Of a stretch of DNA of 64,000 bases, positions 34,701 to 43,841 are shown piece after piece. The DNA comes from Arthrobacter sp. AL12 (lineage in GTDB: Bacteria > Actinomycetota > Actinomycetes > Actinomycetales > Micrococcaceae), in contig NZ_JASBQY010000006.1 in assembly GCF_029960645.1 (NCBI RefSeq), positions 1-64,000 of the forward strand, read 5' to 3'. Each line of letters opens with the position of its first letter. Position 1 is the stretch's first letter. The notes under the pieces were generated by a model. It worked only from the letters and a program-made list of their open reading frames with translations. It did no database searches and was not told the origin of the DNA. The position numbers were made by a program, and so were the translations under genes.

Positions 34701-37082
34701 ATGAAAATTGCAATCATCGGCGGCGGTCCGGGCGGACTCTACTTCGCCGCCCTTATGAAGCAGCTGGATCCGAATCACGAGGTCACCGTCTGGGAACGGA
34801 ACGCCGCAAGCGACACCTTCGGCTTCGGCGTCGTCTTCAGCGACGAAACCCTGGGCGGCATCGGCAACGCGGACACCGTGATCGCCGAGTACATGTCCGA
34901 GCGTTTCGCCCGCTGGACCGACATCGACATCCACTTCAAGGGACAGGAGCACACCGTCGGCGGCCAGGGCTTTGCCGCCATGAGCCGCAAGGAGCTGCTC
35001 GAGCTGCTGCAGCGCCGCTGCGCCGAGCTCGGCGTCGACCTTCGCTTCAGCACCCTGGCGCCGGACGTCGAGGACCTGAGCCGGGACTACGACCTTGTCC
35101 TTGCCGCGGATGGCCTGAACTCCGCCGTCAGGTCGCAGTTCGCCGAGGTTTTCCAGCCCAGCCTCGACGTCCGCAAGTCCAAGTACATGTGGCTCGGCAC
35201 CGACCTGGTCTTCGAGGCGTTCAAGTTCTTCGTCAAGGACACCGAGCACGGCGTCATGCAGATCCACGGCTACCCCTATTCGGATGAGGGAAGCACCTTC
35301 ATCGTGGAAATGCACGAGGACGTCTGGCGCCGCGCCGGCTTCGACGCCACCAAAAACCAGGCCTTCCGGCCCGGCGAAAGCGACGAGGCGGCCGTCGACG
35401 CCATTCGCGCCCTCTTCGCCGCGGAGCTTGAGGGCCACGAGGTCCTGGTCAACAACTCCAAGTGGCTCAACTTCACCACGGTCCGCAACAAGTCCTGGCG
35501 GCACGGCAACATCGTGCTCCTCGGGGACGCCGCCCACACCGCGCACTTCTCCATCGGCTCCGGCACCAAGCTGGCCATGGAAGACTCCCTGGCCCTGGCG
35601 GCCTGCCTGCACGAACACGCCGAGCTCGGTGTCGCGCTGGAAGCCTACGAAAATGAACGCCGTCCCGTCGTCGAATCCACCCAGCGCGCCGCCCAGGCCT
35701 CGTTGGAATGGTTCGAGAACATCGGCATGTACAAGGACCAGAACCCGGTCCAGTTCTGTTTCAACCTGCTCACCCGCAGCCGCCGGATCACGTACGACAA
35801 CCTCAGGCTTCGGGATCCCGAGTTCGCCGCCCGCGTCGATGAGGAATTCGCCCGCACGCAGGGGATCGAGGGCAGTGCCCCTGCCATGTTCCAGCCCTAC
35901 CTGATCGGCGGGCTGGAACTGAAAAACCGGATTGTCGTCTCGCCGATGGACATGTACTCCGCCACGGACGGTGTGCCGGGCAACTTCCACCTGGTCCACC
36001 TGGGCAGCAAAGCCCTCGGCGGGGCTGGCCTGGTCATGACCGAGATGGTCTGTGTCTCCGACACCGGCCGCATAACGCCAGGCTGCAGCGGCCTCTACAA
36101 CGAGGCCCAGCAGGAGAGCTGGCGCGAGATCGTCGACTTCGTGCACGACCGTTCGACGGCGGCTATCGGTGTCCAGCTGGGCCATTCGGGCCGCAAGGGC
36201 TCCACCAAACTCATGTGGGAGGGCATTGACGAGCCGCTGACCAAGGGCGGCTGGGAGCCGGTTGGCCCCTCGGCGATTCCCTACGGACCGGAAAGCCCGG
36301 CCCCGCGCGAAATCGGCCGCGCCGAAATGGACCAGATCCGGGACGAGTTCGTCGCGGCCACTGCCCGGGCGGCCGCCGCGGGATTCGACCTGCTGGAGCT
36401 GCACTGCGCGCACGGCTACCTGCTGTCCGCTTTCCTCTCGCCGCTGGCCAACCGCCGCACCGACGACTACGGCGGATCGCTGGAGAACCGGCTGCGGTAC
36501 CCGTTGGAAGTGTTCGACGCCGTCCGTGCAGCCTGGCCAGCGGATAAGCCGCTGACGGTCCGGCTCTCCGCGACGGATTGGTCACCCGGCGGCAACGACG
36601 AGCACGACGCTGTTGCCATTGCCCGGGCATTCGTGGAGCACGGCGCCGACGGCGTGGACGTCTCCTCCGGCCAAGTGGTTAAGGAGGAGAAGCCGGCCTA
36701 CGGCCGGAGCTACCAGACGCCGTTCGCGGACCGGATCCGGCAGGAGGTGGCACACAAGGCAGGCGTGGCAGTGATTGCCGTGGGGGCGGTGTCCTCCTAC
36801 GACGACGTCAACTCGATCCTGCTGGCAGGCCGGGCGGACCTCTGCGCACTCGGCCGCACCCACCTGTTTGATCCGCAGTGGACCCTGCACGCGGCGATCG
36901 AGCAAAACTACCGCGGGCCAGGCGCCGAGTGGCCGCAGCAATTCCGGGCCGGCAGCCGGAAGCCGCCGGCGGCCCGCACTGACGCGGTCCGGCCACGGCT
37001 GGCGCTGATGCGCGAGCCCGAGGTTGCAGGGTTGCCGACGCACCTGCGCTGGACACCGGCGAAAGTGCCCGCCGCGGTCTAG
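34701..37082 (+). CDS. Fused FAD monooxygenase / Old Yellow Enzyme (anthraniloyl-CoA monooxygenase-like)
   Basis: A 793-residue bifunctional enzyme. Residues 1-390 form a PHBH-type FAD monooxygenase (IIGGGPGGLYFAALM at about 5-19, LGDAAHTAHFSIGSGTKL around 275), of the salicylyl-CoA 5-hydroxylase kind. Residues about 395-780 form an Old Yellow Enzyme barrel (LKNRIVVSPMDMYSA, VQLGHSGRKG, HCAHGYLLSAFLSP, YGGSLENR). This arrangement matches 2-aminobenzoyl-CoA monooxygenase/reductase, which hydroxylates and then reduces the aryl-CoA ring. GAGAGG precedes ATG 34701. Confidence 0.92.
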   Translation: MKIAIIGGGPGGLYFAALMKQLDPNHEVTVWERNAASDTFGFGVVFSDETLGGIGNADTVIAEYMSERFARWTDIDIHFKGQEHTVGGQGFAAMSRKELLELLQRRCAELGVDLRFSTLAPDVEDLSRDYDLVLAADGLNSAVRSQFAEVFQPSLDVRKSKYMWLGTDLVFEAFKFFVKDTEHGVMQIHGYPYSDEGSTFIVEMHEDVWRRAGFDATKNQAFRPGESDEAAVDAIRALFAAELEGHEVLVNNSKWLNFTTVRNKSWRHGNIVLLGDAAHTAHFSIGSGTKLAMEDSLALAACLHEHAELGVALEAYENERRPVVESTQRAAQASLEWFENIGMYKDQNPVQFCFNLLTRSRRITYDNLRLRDPEFAARVDEEFARTQGIEGSAPAMFQPYLIGGLELKNRIVVSPMDMYSATDGVPGNFHLVHLGSKALGGAGLVMTEMVCVSDTGRITPGCSGLYNEAQQESWREIVDFVHDRSTAAIGVQLGHSGRKGSTKLMWEGIDEPLTKGGWEPVGPSAIPYGPESPAPREIGRAEMDQIRDEFVAATARAAAAGFDLLELHCAHGYLLSAFLSPLANRRTDDYGGSLENRLRYPLEVFDAVRAAWPADKPLTVRLSATDWSPGGNDEHDAVAIARAFVEHGADGVDVSSGQVVKEEKPAYGRSYQTPFADRIRQEVAHKAGVAVIAVGAVSSYDDVNSILLAGRADLCALGRTHLFDPQWTLHAAIEQNYRGPGAEWPQQFRAGSRKPPAARTDAVRPRLALMREPEVAGLPTHLRWTPAKVPAAV

Positions 37083-37098
37083 CGCCGGGGCGGCCCGG

Positions 37099-37548
37099 TC
37101 AGTCCAGACCGGAGACGCCGCGGGCGGTGACTTTGGCCGCCAGGTCAGCCGGCCACGGGGTGGCGGCCGTGGCGCCCTGGGCGACATGGGCCGTCACAAA
37201 GGACCCGTGGGCGGCGAGGGCACGGGGTTCGCCGCGGAATTCCTCGCCCCACACCTCAAAGCTGAACGTCATGGACGTGCGGCCGATTTTCTCCACTACT
37301 ACGGTGGTGGTGACCGGCTGGCCGAAGTACAACTTCGCCCGGTAGTTGAGCTCGTGGCGAACCCGCGGAGCCGACGGGAAGTACTCCGGCAGATCGAGGT
37401 CCCGGAACAACTTGGCCTCGCAGGCCTCGACGAAGCGGAGTACCGCCGAGTTGTGCTGGTGGCCCGCGGCATCCGTATCCACCCATTCAATGGTCCGTTC
37501 CAGGGTCGCCGCCGTTGTGGTGACAGGGAGGGACTGAAGGGGGTTCAT
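37099..37548 (-). CDS. Hotdog acyl-CoA thioesterase (4-hydroxybenzoyl-CoA thioesterase family)
   Basis: A 149-residue single-hotdog protein with the family signature WVDTDAAGHQHNSAVLRFVE (residues about 20-39; the Asp is the usual catalytic residue). It likely hydrolyses aryl-CoA or ring-cleavage CoA esters. The start ATG 37548 begins the family-like sequence MNPLQSLP; the frame is open to 37644, but that part overlaps the divergent gene's control region. It converges on the oxygenase gene and is divergent from the ThDP enzyme. Second thioesterase of the cluster. Confidence 0.85.
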   Translation of the reverse strand: MNPLQSLPVTTTAATLERTIEWVDTDAAGHQHNSAVLRFVEACEAKLFRDLDLPEYFPSAPRVRHELNYRAKLYFGQPVTTTVVVEKIGRTSMTFSFEVWGEEFRGEPRALAAHGSFVTAHVAQGATAATPWPADLAAKVTARGVSGLD

Positions 37549-37628
37549 AGCGGCCGCCTGGAAGTTCGAAGAGCAGTCAGCAACAGCGCAATATCCAACC
37601 GCTGCAGTACTCAATGGAAGGTAAGTCC

Positions 37629-39416
37629 ATGGTAGTAGCTTCACAAGTTTCCCCCGACGCCGCGGGCGCCCCGGAAATGGCCCGCGGACCCATCGACGCG
37701 GCCCGCCAGGCCGCCGGTGACCCGGTACAGCAGTCGTCCGCGACCGTCGCGCAGCTCGTGGGCCGGACCCTCGCGGAGCTCGGCGTCGGGCATGTCTTCG
37801 GCGTCGTCGGCAGCGGCAACTTCGAGGTGACCAATGCCCTTCGCCTGGCCGGGGTGCCCTACGCCGCTTCCCGACACGAGGGCGGCGCTGCCACGATGGC
37901 CGACGCCTATTCCCGGATGTCCGGCCTCGTGGGCGTCGTGAGCACCCACCAGGGATGCGGGCTCAGCAACGCCGTCACCGGGATCGGCGAAGCCGCCAAA
38001 AGCCGCACTCCGCTGATCGTACTGGCGGCGGACACCCAAGCCGCCGCGGTCCGGTCCAATTTCAAAATCGACCAGGACGCCCTCGCCCGCAGCGTCGGAG
38101 CCGTGAGCGAGCGGGTCCATTCCCCGGCCACCGCCGTCGCGGACACCATCCGGGCCTTCCGCACCGCCCGGAATGAACGCCGCACCGTGGTGCTCAACCT
38201 GCCTCTCGATGTCCAATCGGCCCCGGCCGCCGCACAGGCCGCGGCGGCCGGCCCTGCCGCTGTCGCGGACCCCCAGCTGGTCCGTCCTGCCGTCGCCAGC
38301 GTTCGTCGTCTGGCGCACCTGATCAGTGCCGCGGAGCGCCCGGTCTTCGTGGCGGGCCGCGGGGGCAGGAACGCGCGCAGGGAACTGCTCGCCCTTGCCG
38401 CGCATGCCGGGGCGCTGGTGGCCACGTCCGCGGTGGCGAACGGCTTGTTCCATGACGAGGACTTCGCCCTCGGGATCTCCGGCGGATTCTCCTCACCGCT
38501 CAGCGCCGAGCTGATTCAGGGCGCCGACCTGATCATCGGCTGGGGCTGCGCCCTGAACATGTGGACCATGCGGCACGGGCACTTGATCTCGGCCGGGACT
38601 GTCGTGGTCCAGGTCGATGTCGAGGACGCCGCGCTCGGGGCCAACCGACCCATCGACCTGGGCGTGGTGGGGGATTCTGCGCTGACCGCGGCGGATGCCC
38701 TGGCGGAATTGCTGACGCTCCAGCCGGTTCCGGCGGAGAAGTACCGCACCGCGGAGAACGCGGCGGCCATCGCCGGAAGCTCTCGCTGGAACGACGTTGC
38801 AACGCCGGATCTCTCCGGCGGCGGGCGGATCGATCCGCGCGTGCTGAGCCGCGAACTGGACACTATGCTGCCCGCAGACCGGATTGTCTCGATCGACTCC
38901 GGCAACTTCATGGGCTATCCCAGCACCTACCTGAAGGTCCCGGACGAGTTCGGCTTCTGCTTCACCCAGGCTTTCCAATCGATCGGACTGGGTCTCTACA
39001 CCGCGATCGGGGCCGCGCTGGCCCGGCCGGACCGGCTGCCGGTCCTCGGGGCCGGCGACGGCGGCTTCCTGATGGGCATCAGCGAACTGGAGACCGCTGT
39101 GCGGCTGGAGCTGCCGCTGGTCTGCATCATCTACAACGACGCCGGCTATGGGGCGGAGGTCCACCACTTCGGCGCGGGAGCCGAATCCGGAGGCGGTCCC
39201 GCCGTCGATCTCAGTACCGTCACCTTTCCGGACACGGACATCGCCGCGATCGCCCGGGGTTTCGGCGCGGACGCTGTGACAGTGCGGAGCGTGGCGGATC
39301 TTGAAGCCGTTCGCGCCTGGCTGCAACAGCGTCCTGCCCGGCCGTTGGTCATCGATGCCAAGATAGCGTCTGACGGCGGCGCCTGGTGGCTCGCAGAGGC
39401 CTTCAAAGGCCACTGA
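37629..39416 (+). CDS. Thiamine-diphosphate-dependent enzyme (acetolactate synthase/decarboxylase superfamily)
   Basis: A 595-residue ThDP enzyme. The N-terminal PYR domain has the catalytic Glu in SRHEGGAATMADAY, the middle domain is around residues 215-340, and the C-terminal domain has the ThDP/Mg motif GDGGFLMGISELE running to YNDAGYG. Substrates of this superfamily are 2-oxo acids (decarboxylation or carboligation) and oxalyl-CoA-like esters. GGAAGG 7 bases upstream selects ATG 37629. Its role in the cluster is unknown; a 2-oxo acid from ring cleavage is a reasonable candidate. Confidence 0.85.
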   Translation: MVVASQVSPDAAGAPEMARGPIDAARQAAGDPVQQSSATVAQLVGRTLAELGVGHVFGVVGSGNFEVTNALRLAGVPYAASRHEGGAATMADAYSRMSGLVGVVSTHQGCGLSNAVTGIGEAAKSRTPLIVLAADTQAAAVRSNFKIDQDALARSVGAVSERVHSPATAVADTIRAFRTARNERRTVVLNLPLDVQSAPAAAQAAAAGPAAVADPQLVRPAVASVRRLAHLISAAERPVFVAGRGGRNARRELLALAAHAGALVATSAVANGLFHDEDFALGISGGFSSPLSAELIQGADLIIGWGCALNMWTMRHGHLISAGTVVVQVDVEDAALGANRPIDLGVVGDSALTAADALAELLTLQPVPAEKYRTAENAAAIAGSSRWNDVATPDLSGGGRIDPRVLSRELDTMLPADRIVSIDSGNFMGYPSTYLKVPDEFGFCFTQAFQSIGLGLYTAIGAALARPDRLPVLGAGDGGFLMGISELETAVRLELPLVCIIYNDAGYGAEVHHFGAGAESGGGPAVDLSTVTFPDTDIAAIARGFGADAVTVRSVADLEAVRAWLQQRPARPLVIDAKIASDGGAWWLAEAFKGH

Positions 39417-39464
39417 TGCACCTGCTCCCTGATGACGATCGTTATAGAAACGAAATATGCTGAT

Positions 39465-39484
39465 TTGTTTACTGTCGCAAACAA
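39465..39484. promoter_or_regulatory. Inverted repeat upstream of the aromatic acid transporter
   Basis: TTGTTT (39465-39470) and AAACAA (39479-39484) form a perfect 6-bp inverted repeat with 8 bases between, in an AT-rich stretch 73 bases before the transporter start. It resembles an IclR- or GntR-type operator. Confidence 0.4.
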
Positions 39485-39556
39485 TGCGTGACACAGTGGG
39501 CACAGCATGTGAGCTGTCACACAAATCCCAACCAAATCCGAACGAGAGGTATATCC

Positions 39557-40867
39557 ATGACGCAGTCAATGTCGACTGAGTTGCGCAACGAGGCCACACC
39601 TCGCTGGAAGGGCCACGCGGTCCTCATCCTGTGCTTCGTGGCCATCGTCTTTGATGGCTATGACCTGGTGGTCTACGGGTCCACCGTTCCCACAATCCTC
39701 AAATTCCAGGAGTGGGGCGTCACCCCCGCGCAGGCCGGGCTGATCGGCAGCCTCGCCCTGGTCGGCATGCTCGTCGGCACCCTCTCGGTCGGCATCCTGA
39801 CTGACAAGCTGGGCCGCCGACGCATCATGCTGGCCTGCATCGCGTGGTTCTCCACCTTCATGCTGCTCACGGCGTTCTCGCCGTCCGCCGAGGTCTTCGG
39901 CTTCCTGCGCTTCCTGACCGGTCTCGGCCTGGGCGGCATCGTGCCCACATGCATCGCCCTGACGGTCGAGTATGCCCGCAAAGAGCGGCGCCAGATTGCC
40001 AATGCCGTGATGTTCAGCGGCTACTCCGTGGGCGGGGTCGGCGCCTCCCTTCTGGCCATCAACCTGCTGCAGCACATCGACTTCCGCTGGATGTACGCGA
40101 TCGGCGCGCTGCCCCTCGTCACCCTCCTTCCGATCGCTTGGAAGCTCCTGCCCGAATCCGTCGCCTACCTCGCCCGCAAGCAGCGCATCGAAGAAGCCAA
40201 GACCACAGCGGCACGCTACGGCCTGATCTACTCGGACATAGTCACCGCGGAGGACGTCAAGACCGGCGCAGACGCGCCGAAATCGGCCATGAAGACCCTG
40301 TTCACCCGCAAATGGGTCCGCTCCACGGTCCTGTTCGCGATGGCGAACTTCTGTGGCCTGCTGCTGGTGTACGGCCTGAACACATGGCTGCCGCAGATCA
40401 TGCGGCAGGCCGGGTTCCAGCTCGGCGACGCCCTGACCTTCTTGCTGGTTCTCAATGCCGGTGCGATCGTCGGGTCCATCAGCGCCTCCGTCCTGGCGGA
40501 CAAGATCGGCATCCGCAAGGTCGTAACGGCGTCGTTCCTCCTGGCGTTCGTGGCCATCCTCATGCTGAGCCTGCAGCTCCCGCTGGCGATGCTGCTCGTC
40601 ATCGTCGCCTTTGCCGGCCTCGGCTCGGTGGGAACCCAGATCCTGGTGGGCGGCTACTGCGCCACCCATTACCCGCAGTCCCTCAGCGCCACCGCCCTGA
40701 GCTGGTCGCTCGGCATTGGACGCATCGGCGCCATCTGCGGTCCCCTGATCGGCGGGCTTATCGCCGGAATGGCCTTCGGCTGGCAGCTCAACTTCTACAT
40801 GTTCGCGGCCTTCGCCGTGGTCGGCGCCATTGTCGTTTTCTCGGTGCCGAAACTGACCGAAAAGTAG
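39557..40867 (+). CDS. MFS transporter, aromatic acid:H+ symporter (AAHS) family
   Basis: A 436-residue, 12-segment transporter. The first segment carries DGYDLVVYGSTVP, the AAHS hallmark with an Asp needed for aromatic acid uptake in PcaK/BenK-like proteins, and motif A is GILTDKLGRRRIM. GAGAGG sits 7 bases before ATG 39557. It is the likely importer of the aromatic acid used by the upstream cluster. Confidence 0.9.
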   Translation: MTQSMSTELRNEATPRWKGHAVLILCFVAIVFDGYDLVVYGSTVPTILKFQEWGVTPAQAGLIGSLALVGMLVGTLSVGILTDKLGRRRIMLACIAWFSTFMLLTAFSPSAEVFGFLRFLTGLGLGGIVPTCIALTVEYARKERRQIANAVMFSGYSVGGVGASLLAINLLQHIDFRWMYAIGALPLVTLLPIAWKLLPESVAYLARKQRIEEAKTTAARYGLIYSDIVTAEDVKTGADAPKSAMKTLFTRKWVRSTVLFAMANFCGLLLVYGLNTWLPQIMRQAGFQLGDALTFLLVLNAGAIVGSISASVLADKIGIRKVVTASFLLAFVAILMLSLQLPLAMLLVIVAFAGLGSVGTQILVGGYCATHYPQSLSATALSWSLGIGRIGAICGPLIGGLIAGMAFGWQLNFYMFAAFAVVGAIVVFSVPKLTEK

Positions 40868-40928
40868 GGCCCGGAAAGTCGTCACAGAGCAGTACACAAT
40901 CCGGACCGTCCCATAACTCTTCGATAAA

Positions 40929-40959
40929 GGCCCGTCCCCGCAAACGCGCGGGACGGGCC
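40929..40959 (+). terminator. Terminator after the AAHS transporter
   Basis: GGCCCGTCCC (40929-40938) pairs with GGGACGGGCC (40950-40959) around an 11-base loop. There is no strong T-tract. It lies 61 bases after the transporter stop codon and before the SRPBCC gene. Confidence 0.65.
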
Positions 40960-41052
40960 GTACTGTCTATCCTGAAGGAGTTAGCTGCAGTTCCGTGGGG
41001 GCGGGCTGAGCCAGGGCTACGCCCATCAGCCGTCCGCCGAGCAAGGAATTCC

Positions 41053-41496
41053 GTGGCAATCGCAGAATACGACGTCGTCATCGACCGGGATGCCATGAGC
41101 GTGTATGACTTCCTGCTGGACGCCCGCAATCTGCTGAGCTGGCGTGCCGGAGTCCGCAGCGTTGAACTGGAATCAGGGGCTGCGGGGACCAAGGGCGCGG
41201 TATACCGGCAGACCGTTGCCGGCCCCGGCGGACGCGCGGTCTGTGGAGACTTCGAGATCACCGAGGCGCGGCCCGGGGCGGAAATCCAGTACAGGGTCCT
41301 GGGCGGGCCGGAGCTCACGCGCGGCGGCTTTTACCTGAGCACCGAGGGCGGGAGCACCCGCGTCCGCTTTGCCGTGGAACGCGAGCCCCGGGGTCTCCTG
41401 TCCTGGCTGAAGTCCCCCTTCCACCGCCGGATGAAGGCCGAGGTCTGCCAATTGGAGCAGCTCAAGTCGGTTTTGGAAGAGCAGAAGGGGCTGTAA
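41053..41496 (+). CDS. SRPBCC family protein (polyketide cyclase/START-like)
   Basis: A 147-residue SRPBCC fold protein. The opening [27 protein letters not shown] has the typical first strand and DxxxxxxxLxDxxN helix, and the C-terminal helix carries [19 protein letters not shown]. Members bind hydrophobic ligands; no function is clear. GTG 41053 has AAGGAATT upstream, and the long open frame before it belongs to the preceding gene's strand shadow. Confidence 0.8.
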   Translation: MAIAEYDVVIDRDAMSVYDFLLDARNLLSWRAGVRSVELESGAAGTKGAVYRQTVAGPGGRAVCGDFEITEARPGAEIQYRVLGGPELTRGGFYLSTEGGSTRVRFAVEREPRGLLSWLKSPFHRRMKAEVCQLEQLKSVLEEQKGL

Positions 41497-41546
41497 CACG
41501 CAGCCCGCGCACCCTTGTCACCGGCGAGTACGGTAATTTTGAGACT

Positions 41547-42122
41547 GTGCTGATCTCCGACCGCGACATTCGTGCCGAAATTGACTCCCAACGGATCGTT
41601 CTGGAGCCGTTCGACCCCGCCATGGTTCAGCCGTCGTCGGTTGACGTCCGGATCGACAGGTTCTTCCGGCTGTTCGACAACCACAAATACGCCCACATCG
41701 ACCCGGCAGAGGACCAGCCCGAGCTGACCCGCCTGGTGGAGGTTGAGACCGGCGAACCCTTCATCCTGCATCCCGGGGAATTCGTCCTGGGCTCCACCTA
41801 CGAAACGGTGACGCTCCCTGACGACGTCGCCGCCCGGCTTGAGGGGAAGTCCTCGCTGGGCCGGCTTGGCCTGCTCACGCACTCGACCGCAGGATTCATC
41901 GATCCGGGCTTCTCCGGGCACGTGACGCTCGAACTGTCGAATATGGCGACGCTGCCGATCAAGCTGTGGCCGGGCATGAAAATTGGACAGCTGTGCTTCT
42001 TCCGGCTCACCTCCGCCGCCGAGTTCCCCTACGGGTCCGGCGAATACGGCAACCGCTATCAGGGCCAGCGCGGCCCGACGGCGAGCCGCAGCCACTTAAA
42101 CTTCCACCGCACCAGCATCTAG
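41547..42122 (+). CDS. dcd: dCTP deaminase (dUMP-forming type likely)
   Basis: A 191-residue trimeric enzyme that supplies dUMP or dUTP for dTMP synthesis. Motifs [29 protein letters not shown] and [19 protein letters not shown] are all present, including the catalytic Glu in the last. Actinobacterial enzymes of this length (for example from Mycobacterium tuberculosis) make dUMP directly. Start is GTG 41547. Its stop overlaps the convergent antiporter stop by a few bases, so it has no separate terminator. Confidence 0.95.
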   Translation: MLISDRDIRAEIDSQRIVLEPFDPAMVQPSSVDVRIDRFFRLFDNHKYAHIDPAEDQPELTRLVEVETGEPFILHPGEFVLGSTYETVTLPDDVAARLEGKSSLGRLGLLTHSTAGFIDPGFSGHVTLELSNMATLPIKLWPGMKIGQLCFFRLTSAAEFPYGSGEYGNRYQGQRGPTASRSHLNFHRTSI

Positions 42123-43315
42123 ACGCCGTCGGCAGTCCGCACCGCGGGCGGTTTCGCCGGCCTGCGCAGCATCGCCACCACCGGCTCCACGAACCTGGCG
42201 GCCAGCGGGCCCGTGACGGCCATGATCAGCACGTAGGCGGTGGCCATGGCCGCGAGTTCCTGGGGCACCACACCGGAGGCCACGGCCAGGCCGGCGATGA
42301 CAATGGAGAACTCTCCACGGGCGATCAGCGCGGCGCCGGCACGAAAACGCCCCGCACGCCCGATCCCGGCCTGCTTCGCCGCCCAAAAGCCAGTGATCAT
42401 CTTGGTGACGGCCGTGACGAAGGCCAGCAGCAGCGCCCAGCCAAGCACCGGCGGGATCGTGGAGGGGTCTGTATTAAGGCCGAAAACCACGAAGAAGATG
42501 GCCGCGAAGAGGTCCCGCAACGGCTCCAGGATCCTGGTGGCGCTGTGCGCGGTGGCCCCCGAAATGGCGATTCCGAGCATGAAGGCCCCCACCGCCGCGG
42601 ACACCTGCAAGGCCGAGGCCAGCCCGGCCACCAGCAGTGCGGCCCCGAGCAGGTTGAGCAGGAACACCTCGGAGTTTTCGCTGTGCACGGCCTTGGACAC
42701 GTGGTGCCCGTGCCGCAACGCCACCAGCAGCACGACCGTGACAACGGCGAGCGAGATCCCGACGGTCTGGAGTCCAACAATGAAGCTGACGCCGGCCAGG
42801 GTCGCGGTCAGGATCGGCAGGTAGATCGCCATGGCCAGGTCCTCGAACACGAGGATCGAGAGCACCACCGGAGTCTCGCGGTTACCGATCCGGCCCAGGT
42901 CCGTGATCACCTTGGCGGCGATCCCCGAGGAGGAGATGTAGGTGACCCCGCCCATCACCATTGCGCCCACGATGCCCCAGCCCAGTACCACCGCGAGCAG
43001 GGCGCCCGGCAGGAAGTTCAGGACAAGGTCGAGGACGCCGGCCTGCCAGGAGCGTCGCAGCCCGGTCACCAGCTCTGCCGCCGTATATTCCAATCCGAGC
43101 ATAAGCAGGAGGAGGATAACGCCGATTTCGCTCGAGAGATGGGCGAACTCGTGCATACCCTCGAGTTTTACAATGCCGCCGGCACCGAAGAACAACCCGC
43201 CGAGGAGGTACAGCGGGATAGGGGACATGCCGATCCGCCCCGCCAGCCTCGCCAGCAGGCCGAGGCAAAACACGACGGCCCCGAGTTCAATCAGGGTCAG
43301 TGCGAGCGGATCCAT
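42119..43315 (-). CDS. khtU: K+/H+ (cation:proton) antiporter, KhtU/KefB-like (CPA2)
   Basis: A 398-residue CPA2-family antiporter with about 12 membrane segments. Key stretches are [38 protein letters not shown] (acidic transport site) and [13 protein letters not shown]. It lies 4 bases after a RCK_C protein gene, matching the KhtT-KhtU arrangement in which KhtT gates KhtU for K+ efflux under alkaline or electrophile stress. The C-terminal TrkA domains of KefB/C are absent, consistent with the separate regulator. Confidence 0.88.
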   Translation of the reverse strand: MDPLALTLIELGAVVFCLGLLARLAGRIGMSPIPLYLLGGLFFGAGGIVKLEGMHEFAHLSSEIGVILLLLMLGLEYTAAELVTGLRRSWQAGVLDLVLNFLPGALLAVVLGWGIVGAMVMGGVTYISSSGIAAKVITDLGRIGNRETPVVLSILVFEDLAMAIYLPILTATLAGVSFIVGLQTVGISLAVVTVVLLVALRHGHHVSKAVHSENSEVFLLNLLGAALLVAGLASALQVSAAVGAFMLGIAISGATAHSATRILEPLRDLFAAIFFVVFGLNTDPSTIPPVLGWALLLAFVTAVTKMITGFWAAKQAGIGRAGRFRAGAALIARGEFSIVIAGLAVASGVVPQELAAMATAYVLIMAVTGPLAARFVEPVVAMLRRPAKPPAVRTADGV

Positions 43316-43319
43316 ACCG

Positions 43320-43802
43320 TCAGCCGTTGCGCAGGATGCCGGCCGCTGTGTCGAGGCCTTCTTGCGTTCCCACTGCAACGAGGAGATCGCCGCGTTGCAG
43401 GACCGCGTCGGGGCCCGGTGAGGGGAGTACTTCGCCTTCGCGCATGATGGCCACGATCGAGGCACCGCTCCTGGTCCGGATCCGGGCCTTGCCCATCGGC
43501 TGGTTGCGGTAGGGGGAGTCGGGGCCGATGGAGAACTGCCGGGTGACGATCCCCGGGACCTCGCGGTGGGCTTCGGAAAGCTGCATGGCCAGCCGCTGGC
43601 CGCCCAGCAGATTCCCCAGGGCTGCGGCTTCATCGGCGGTCAGCGGAATGGACGCCTGGCAGGTGTCCGGGTCGTCCCACGTGGAGACGATCAGCTCGGT
43701 TTGGCCTTCGCGGTATTCCACGACACCGATCCGCCGCCCGGAGGCGGTCATGAAATCCTTGCGCCGGCCCAGTCCCGGCAGGTCCGTTTCATCCACGTTC
43801 AT
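43320..43802 (-). CDS. khtT: RCK_C (TrkA-C) regulatory protein, KhtT-like
   Basis: A 160-residue cytoplasmic regulator with a C-terminal RCK_C/TrkA-C domain (PMGKARIRTRSGASIVAIMRE, then DAVLQRGDLLVAVGTQEGL). KhtT-type proteins bind nucleotide or sense pH and control the KhtU antiporter, whose gene follows 4 bases later on the same strand. Start ATG 43802. Confidence 0.88.
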   Translation of the reverse strand: MNVDETDLPGLGRRKDFMTASGRRIGVVEYREGQTELIVSTWDDPDTCQASIPLTADEAAALGNLLGGQRLAMQLSEAHREVPGIVTRQFSIGPDSPYRNQPMGKARIRTRSGASIVAIMREGEVLPSPGPDAVLQRGDLLVAVGTQEGLDTAAGILRNG

Positions 43803-43841
43803 TCCTCCAGCCTAGTGGGCCGGAGGCCTTTCCGGGCAGCT

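Noticed and set aside
34542..36413. 623-codon minus-strand frame inside the oxygenase gene
   Set aside because: Val/Gly/Gln-rich shadow typical of high-GC antisense; the plus-strand FAD and OYE motifs are clear.
28591..41000. Firm call of the aromatic cluster as a genomic island
   Set aside because: No integrase, no duplicated tRNA end and no visible change in base composition; left as a low-scoring hypothesis.
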